From Haloechinothrix alba (GTDB taxonomy: Bacteria; Actinomycetota; Actinomycetes; Mycobacteriales; Pseudonocardiaceae), in NCBI RefSeq assembly GCF_900188115.1, contig NZ_FZNW01000017.1:52303-116302 (forward strand): a stretch of DNA of 64,000 nt, given 5' to 3'. Positions 60,171 through 64,000 of this stretch are shown here, piece after piece. The stretch's first letter is position 1, and each line of letters begins with the position of its first letter. A program made the position numbers and the translations under genes. Under the pieces are notes generated by a model, which saw only the letters and a list, made by a program, of their open reading frames with translations, did no database searches and was not told where the DNA came from.

Positions 60171-61142
60171 CCGCAACCCCGTTGGCTGCCTCCGCCCCCG
60201 CCTGCCGCAGCGAGCTCGCCCACTTCCTCGGAAATGCCGGTAGTGGCCGGCGAGCTGGTCGACCGAGCCCGTGCCGATTTGCCGGAGCTGGCCGAGCATC
60301 CTGAGCGGGAGCAGCTTCGATTGGCCAGCTGGCTGGTCAGCTTGCGAGCGACCCGTACCCGGCGGTCCTATGCTCGCGATGCGCAGGTGTGGCAAGCCTG
60401 GCTGGCCGCCGGTCGGGTGCACGTGGACCTATGGGTGCGGGAACAACGCGATGCCGGGGCGGCCGCGTCCACGGCGTGCCGGCGACTGTCGGCTCTCGCG
60501 AGCTAGTATCCGTACGCGGCCAGCCAGGGGCTGGTCGAAGCCGTGCCGACCGAGGGGGTGGCCCGGCCGGCGGTGGATCGGGATGTCACCGGCACCGTGG
60601 GGATCGACCGCGCCCAGGCTCGGGCGTTGGTTGCGGCCGCCGACGCCAATACCGGCCCGGCCCAGGCGCGCACCCCCGCGGTGATCCGGCTGCTGCTGCA
60701 CAACGGGCTGCGGGTGGACGGGCTGCTGGCGACTGATATCGCCGATGTGGGCCACGACCGGGGCCACCGCGTGCTGACTTTCACGCGCAAGGGTCGCCGG
60801 GCCGCACGGGTGCCGTTGGCCCCGGCCACCTAGTCCGCCCTCAAGGCCTATCTGAAGCCCCCCGCCGACCAGGACGGGCTGGACGACTGGCGCGCCCTGT
60901 CCGGCCCGCTGCTGTCCATCCGCCGCGAGCACTGGCTCCGGCAAAGCTGCCTGTGGCGCCTAGTCCGCCGACTGGCCCGCGTGGCCGGGCTGGAGTGCTG
61001 GTGTGACCCCCCAGCCTGGCTACGCTTGACCACCGGCAAAACCATCGAAAACGCGCTCATCGCCCCCGCCATGACCGTCCTCGCCATCGCCCCACTGCCC
61101 GGCATCACCGACGTCCTCGTTGCAACTGCTCACACCCTGTAG
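60167..61142 (+). pseudogene. Broken tyrosine recombinase/integrase gene
   Basis: Starts MTATPLAASAPACRSELAHFLGN overlapping the upstream stop, shifts frame near 60234 (continuing GELVDRARADLPELAEHPERE), then has in-frame TAG codons at 60504-60506 and 60831-60833. The core-binding domain (REQRDAGAAASTACRRLSALAS) and the catalytic Arg region (LLLHNGLRVDG, with TRKG) are readable. The C-terminal HxxR/Tyr box has decayed (WLRLTTGKTIENAL where HSLRHTAITLAL is expected), and the frame ends at TAG 61140-61142. It is inactive. It probably moved the island that ends at the tRNA-Arg scar. Confidence 0.82.
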
Positions 61143-61266
61143 CCGCTGCCGCAAATGGTCGTTGCGTGCCGCTTTCCTTGTCTCGTACTACCGGCTATCA
61201 CCCATACACCATTATTATGTCTATGTGGACGCTACGTTGGAATTCTGGGTTGTGCTCGCCGACATC

Positions 61267-61755
61267 TCAGCGACGGCGTTCATCTGCGCGGGCCTGCACG
61301 CCCGCATCCGAACAGAAACCAGCACCAGACCGCTTCAGGCACAGCAGTCCCAATAGCGTTCCACATTCATCGACAACGGCCAGTCGGCGCCGCTCAGCAT
61401 CCCGCATCCAACTCCAGACTGTGTACAGCTCGGCATCCGGAGCCACGGTACGTCCCCGTTTCCGACCTACCCAGACAATGGGCGTCTGGTCGGCGAACAT
61501 AGGAGGAATCGCGTCAATATCGCTACGCTCTACTACAGTGACAAGCACCCCGAGAGTGACAACTAGTAGCGCATGCACGTGGTCGTCGCGGAACATCTCG
61601 CGGGCGTCACATACCGTCGTGGTCCGCTGGCACGTCTTCGGGAACCGGATCATCGAGTCGGCCACAGTCGTCACTTCCGTGGGACTTGGACCGCAGATAG
61701 GCCAAGGCATCCGACCGAAGCGATGATCGGTGCGGAGCGATACCTCTCCTGTCAT
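61267..61755 (-). CDS. CBS-domain protein
   Basis: 162 residues, a CBS pair. The first copy is VADSMIRFPKTCQRTTTVCDAREMFRDDHVHALLVV in motifs and the second APDAELYTVWSWMRDAERRRLAVVDECGTLLGLLCL. CBS domains sense adenosyl ligands or ionic state; no catalytic domain is attached. It begins 12 bases after the reductase stop on the same strand, so it may be the last gene of that operon. The start is uncertain (no ribosome site; the domain begins 30 residues in). Confidence 0.72.
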   Translation of the reverse strand: MTGEVSLRTDHRFGRMPWPICGPSPTEVTTVADSMIRFPKTCQRTTTVCDAREMFRDDHVHALLVVTLGVLVTVVERSDIDAIPPMFADQTPIVWVGRKRGRTVAPDAELYTVWSWMRDAERRRLAVVDECGTLLGLLCLKRSGAGFCSDAGVQARADERRR

Positions 61756-61766
61756 GGGTCAGACCT

Positions 61767-62795
61767 TCAGGCGGCATCACTGGAGTGACCGGGTACAACC
61801 GGTAGTTCCGACCTGACGAGTGGAGCCAAGTTGTTGATGGCCAAGGCAGCTTCGCCGAAACCGACCGAGATCAAGTTGACGTTGCCAGCATACTCCGCGA
61901 TGTCACCTGCGGCGAAGACTCGTCTCAGATTCGTGCTCATCGAGCGGTCCACAGATATCTGGCGGTTGCGTAGTTCAAGACCCCACGTCAAAACAGGACC
62001 TAGATCCGCAAGGAATCCGAGTGCTGCCACGACTGCGGTTGTAGCCAACACTTCAGTGTGTCCAGTCTCGACGTTGACGAGCTCCACTTCCTCGATGGTC
62101 GGGTCACCGTGAACCTCATGCACCTCGAATGGTGTCAACACCCCCACCGAGGAGGCACGCAACAAGTCGACGCTACGCTCATGCGCGCGGAATCGATGGC
62201 GTCGATGTGCCAGCGTCACGCTTCGTGCTAGCGGTTCGAGGCTCAGCGCCCAGTCGACCGCCGAATCACCACCACCGACCACGAGCACGTCAGCACCGGC
62301 AAGGTCCGACAACTCCGGAACGAAGTAGCGCAGTCCTCGTCCCTCATACTCCGAGCCACTCGGGAGTACGCGCGGTGTGAATCGGCCTATTCCGCCGGCG
62401 ATTACTACTCCACCGGCCGTGATGGTTGTCCCCCTGTCGGTCGTGAGTGTCACAACGTCCTGGCACTCCTTCGCAGTCAGCGCGGTGTGTCCCAGCAGGT
62501 ACTGTGGCTTGGCCTGGGCTGCCTGCTCGACAAGCGCATCCACGAGGTCCTGCGCTTTGACCGCAGGGAAACCTGCGACGTCGTATACTTGCTTTTCCGG
62601 GTACAGCGCCGCCATCTGGCCACCCGGTTGCGACAGGGCATCGATGATCGTCACAGACAGTCCGCGAAAGCCAGCGTAATAGGCTGCATAGAGGCCACAG
62701 GGTCCAGCTCCGACGATGGCTACGTCGGTCTCGATAGCAGTCGGGTCGAGCCCTGTTTCCAGGACGGTTCCTACGTCGAAAGGATCAGGCTTCAT
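61767..62795 (-). CDS. Ferredoxin-NADP+ reductase, thioredoxin-reductase-like type
   Basis: 342 residues. The FAD motif is [18 protein letters not shown], the NADP motif [15 protein letters not shown] and the C-terminal FAD motif [27 protein letters not shown]. The redox CxxC of true thioredoxin reductases is missing, which defines the bacterial FNR group. It moves electrons between NADPH and ferredoxin, most likely the 7Fe protein encoded just upstream (11-base overlap). Confidence 0.92.
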   Translation of the reverse strand: MKPDPFDVGTVLETGLDPTAIETDVAIVGAGPCGLYAAYYAGFRGLSVTIIDALSQPGGQMAALYPEKQVYDVAGFPAVKAQDLVDALVEQAAQAKPQYLLGHTALTAKECQDVVTLTTDRGTTITAGGVVIAGGIGRFTPRVLPSGSEYEGRGLRYFVPELSDLAGADVLVVGGGDSAVDWALSLEPLARSVTLAHRRHRFRAHERSVDLLRASSVGVLTPFEVHEVHGDPTIEEVELVNVETGHTEVLATTAVVAALGFLADLGPVLTWGLELRNRQISVDRSMSTNLRRVFAAGDIAEYAGNVNLISVGFGEAALAINNLAPLVRSELPVVPGHSSDAA

Positions 62796-63108
62796 CGGCG
62801 TGCCTTTCTGCTACGAGCGGGTGATCCACGCCGATTGGACCGCAACGACCAGCCCCTCCCACGGCGTCGTCGTGCTCGTTGAAGAACTCGATCGCTGCCG
62901 TCGCGAACGGTTGGACCTCATCGGGCATCTTGTGCTCCCAGTAGATCGCGTCGCTCGGGCAGGCAGGCATGCACTTCCCGCAGTCAATGCACTCGTCGGG
63001 GTGGATATACATCATGCGATCGCCTTGGTAGATGCAATCCACCGGGCACTCTTCGACGCAAGACTGGTCAAGAATATCGACACAGGCGTCCGTGACGACG
63101 TATGCCAT
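62785..63108 (-). CDS. fdxA: 7Fe (3Fe-4S/4Fe-4S) ferredoxin
   Basis: 107 residues. Two cluster motifs: [19 protein letters not shown] and [17 protein letters not shown], spaced as in FdxA-type 7Fe ferredoxins of actinobacteria. The protein has a short C-terminal extension that overlaps the reductase start. It would be the electron carrier between the reductase and the molybdoenzyme encoded 15 bases upstream. Confidence 0.93.
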   Translation of the reverse strand: MAYVVTDACVDILDQSCVEECPVDCIYQGDRMMYIHPDECIDCGKCMPACPSDAIYWEHKMPDEVQPFATAAIEFFNEHDDAVGGAGRCGPIGVDHPLVAERHADEA

Positions 63109-63123
63109 GGGAAACCTCCGCTA

Positions 63124-64000
63124 TCACCGAGTTTCGATCTGGACCAGGGTGTCGGAAAACGTCGGGCAGTTTCCGAGATCGCCGAAAACAGACGGGTTCA
63201 CGGCCGCGACGGTTGTTGATCCAGCCATCTGATCCCGCCACGCACCGCAATTGGAAACCACAAGACCAGGAAACATCGACTTGTCGACCTTCGCGCGGAC
63301 CGTAAACCCGCCACGGTCGTTGAAGACTCGCACGTAGTCGCCGGACGAGATGCCACGCTCTTCAGCGTCCTCCGGGTGTATGAGGACGTTCGGCTCCTTC
63401 TGCACCTTTCGATGAAATTCGAGATTCGCGCTGCTGGAGTTCAGGTACGCGTGCGACTTCGGACTCAGCATGCTCAGTGGGTACTTGGCCGCGAGCTCTG
63501 GGTTGCTCCTAATCGACTCCCGCGGTGGTATGTAGTGCGGCAGCGGATCGACAGGATCGCCTGGCTGGTACTCGTTGGAGCCCTGCCGGAACAGGGGAAC
63601 CACGAAGTTGCCGTTTTCGGCGAGCGACGCCTTGAACTCGACCTTTCCCGAAGGCGTGGGAAAGTTTCCCTCCGCATGTGGCGCGTACTGATCGGGCGTA
63701 GGCACGTTCAGCCGCTGCCATCCCTTCTCCTTCAGCGACTCGACGGTGATTCCCTCCATAGCGGGAGCTGACCAGTCGAAGGATTCGGCGATCATGTCAT
63801 CGTCCGTCCGCCGGAATACGGGCTCAGAGAAACCCATTCGGGCTGCGAGTCTGCGGAAAAGCTCGGTGTTTGGGACGGCCTCACCAAGCGCCTCGATCGC
63901 CTGGTGTGACCTTCCCCCATTGGACTGGACACTCGAGTTGATTGGAGAGTGTCCGTGTGACCGAAGGGCAACGACGAGCTCGCCGGAAGTTCTCGGCGGA
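63124..64000 (-). CDS. Molybdopterin oxidoreductase, C-terminal part (runs off the window)
   Basis: About 291 residues visible, open to the right edge, so the 5' part lies outside. SSVQSNGGRSHQAIEALGEAVPNTELFRRLA is the end of the catalytic domain (in motifs), and MLSPKSHAYLNSSSANLEFH ... VLIHPEDAEERGISSGDYVRVFNDRGGF is the molydopterin dinucleotide-binding domain of the DMSO reductase family. It lacks features that would name the substrate. It heads an operon with the ferredoxin, reductase and CBS genes, so it may exchange electrons with NADPH through ferredoxin. Confidence 0.87.
   Translation of the reverse strand, partial: PPRTSGELVVALRSHGHSPINSSVQSNGGRSHQAIEALGEAVPNTELFRRLAARMGFSEPVFRRTDDDMIAESFDWSAPAMEGITVESLKEKGWQRLNVPTPDQYAPHAEGNFPTPSGKVEFKASLAENGNFVVPLFRQGSNEYQPGDPVDPLPHYIPPRESIRSNPELAAKYPLSMLSPKSHAYLNSSSANLEFHRKVQKEPNVLIHPEDAEERGISSGDYVRVFNDRGGFTVRAKVDKSMFPGLVVSNCGAWRDQMAGSTTVAAVNPSVFGDLGNCPTFSDTLVQIETR

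Noticed and set aside
60504..60506. Amber codon suppression or recoding in the integrase
   Set aside because: A frameshift and loss of the catalytic C-terminal box accompany the two TAG codons, so ordinary pseudogene decay explains it better.

Overview
The window is high-GC, gene-dense DNA from an actinomycete, most likely a member of the Pseudonocardiales. The evidence is the GTG/TTG starts, the many ATGA/GTGA gene overlaps, a mycothiol-dependent maleylpyruvate isomerase, PucR/PaaX/IclR/TetR regulators and secreted actinobacterial hydrolases. The genus is an inference; no rRNA or intact tRNA is present. No CRISPR array was seen.

Layout. 0-15.4 kb is ordinary chromosome: membrane proteins (DUF421, formate/nitrite-type channel, LysE exporter), an OmpR two-component system facing an acidic Met-rich lipoprotein coupled to a membrane-bound sulfite-oxidase-like molybdoenzyme, a sulfotransferase, a PAP2 enzyme, two TetR regulators around a small gene graveyard (leuS and YCII scraps), a secreted peptidase, and a NarL-type two-component system coupled to a DUF4097 protein. 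15.6-29 kb is an aromatic-acid block: a six-gene, mostly overlapping operon for salicylate -> salicylyl-AMP/CoA -> gentisyl-CoA -> gentisate -> ring cleavage, a large secreted esterase, a PaaX regulator and a sodium/solute symporter with a small partner. 29.5-37 kb is the gamma-resorcylate/resorcinol pathway (transporter, IclR regulator, monooxygenase, decarboxylase, maleylacetate reductase, hydroxyquinol dioxygenase), flanked by IS3- and IS256-type scraps. Then come a secreted lipase and a TetR regulator.

At 39.8 kb lies the 3' half of a tRNA-Arg gene, which looks like an attachment-site remnant. Beyond it, from 55.2 kb down to 40.3 kb on the minus strand, 20 genes run head to tail with no gap above about 130 bp: an acetoacetate-decarboxylase-like protein, a complete six-part toluene-4-monooxygenase-like diiron monooxygenase, a LamB/YcsF (PxpA) hydrolase, a biotin carrier, a biotin carboxylase, a CT-type KipI/KipA (PxpB/PxpC) pair, a tautomerase, a SRPBCC protein, a BioY-BioM-BioN biotin importer with an adenylate-forming enzyme and a thiolase inside it, and a MOSC protein. 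A PucR regulator and a second PxpB/PxpC-like pair sit upstream, sharing a candidate operator with the big operon. I regard this as the most novel part: an oxygenase apparently wired to a split, urea-carboxylase-like biotin enzyme and to its own biotin supply.

59-61 kb holds an Abi-like (candidate defence) gene overlapping a broken tyrosine recombinase. 61.2-64 kb holds a CBS protein, a ferredoxin reductase, a 7Fe ferredoxin and the 3' end of a molybdopterin oxidoreductase that runs off the window.
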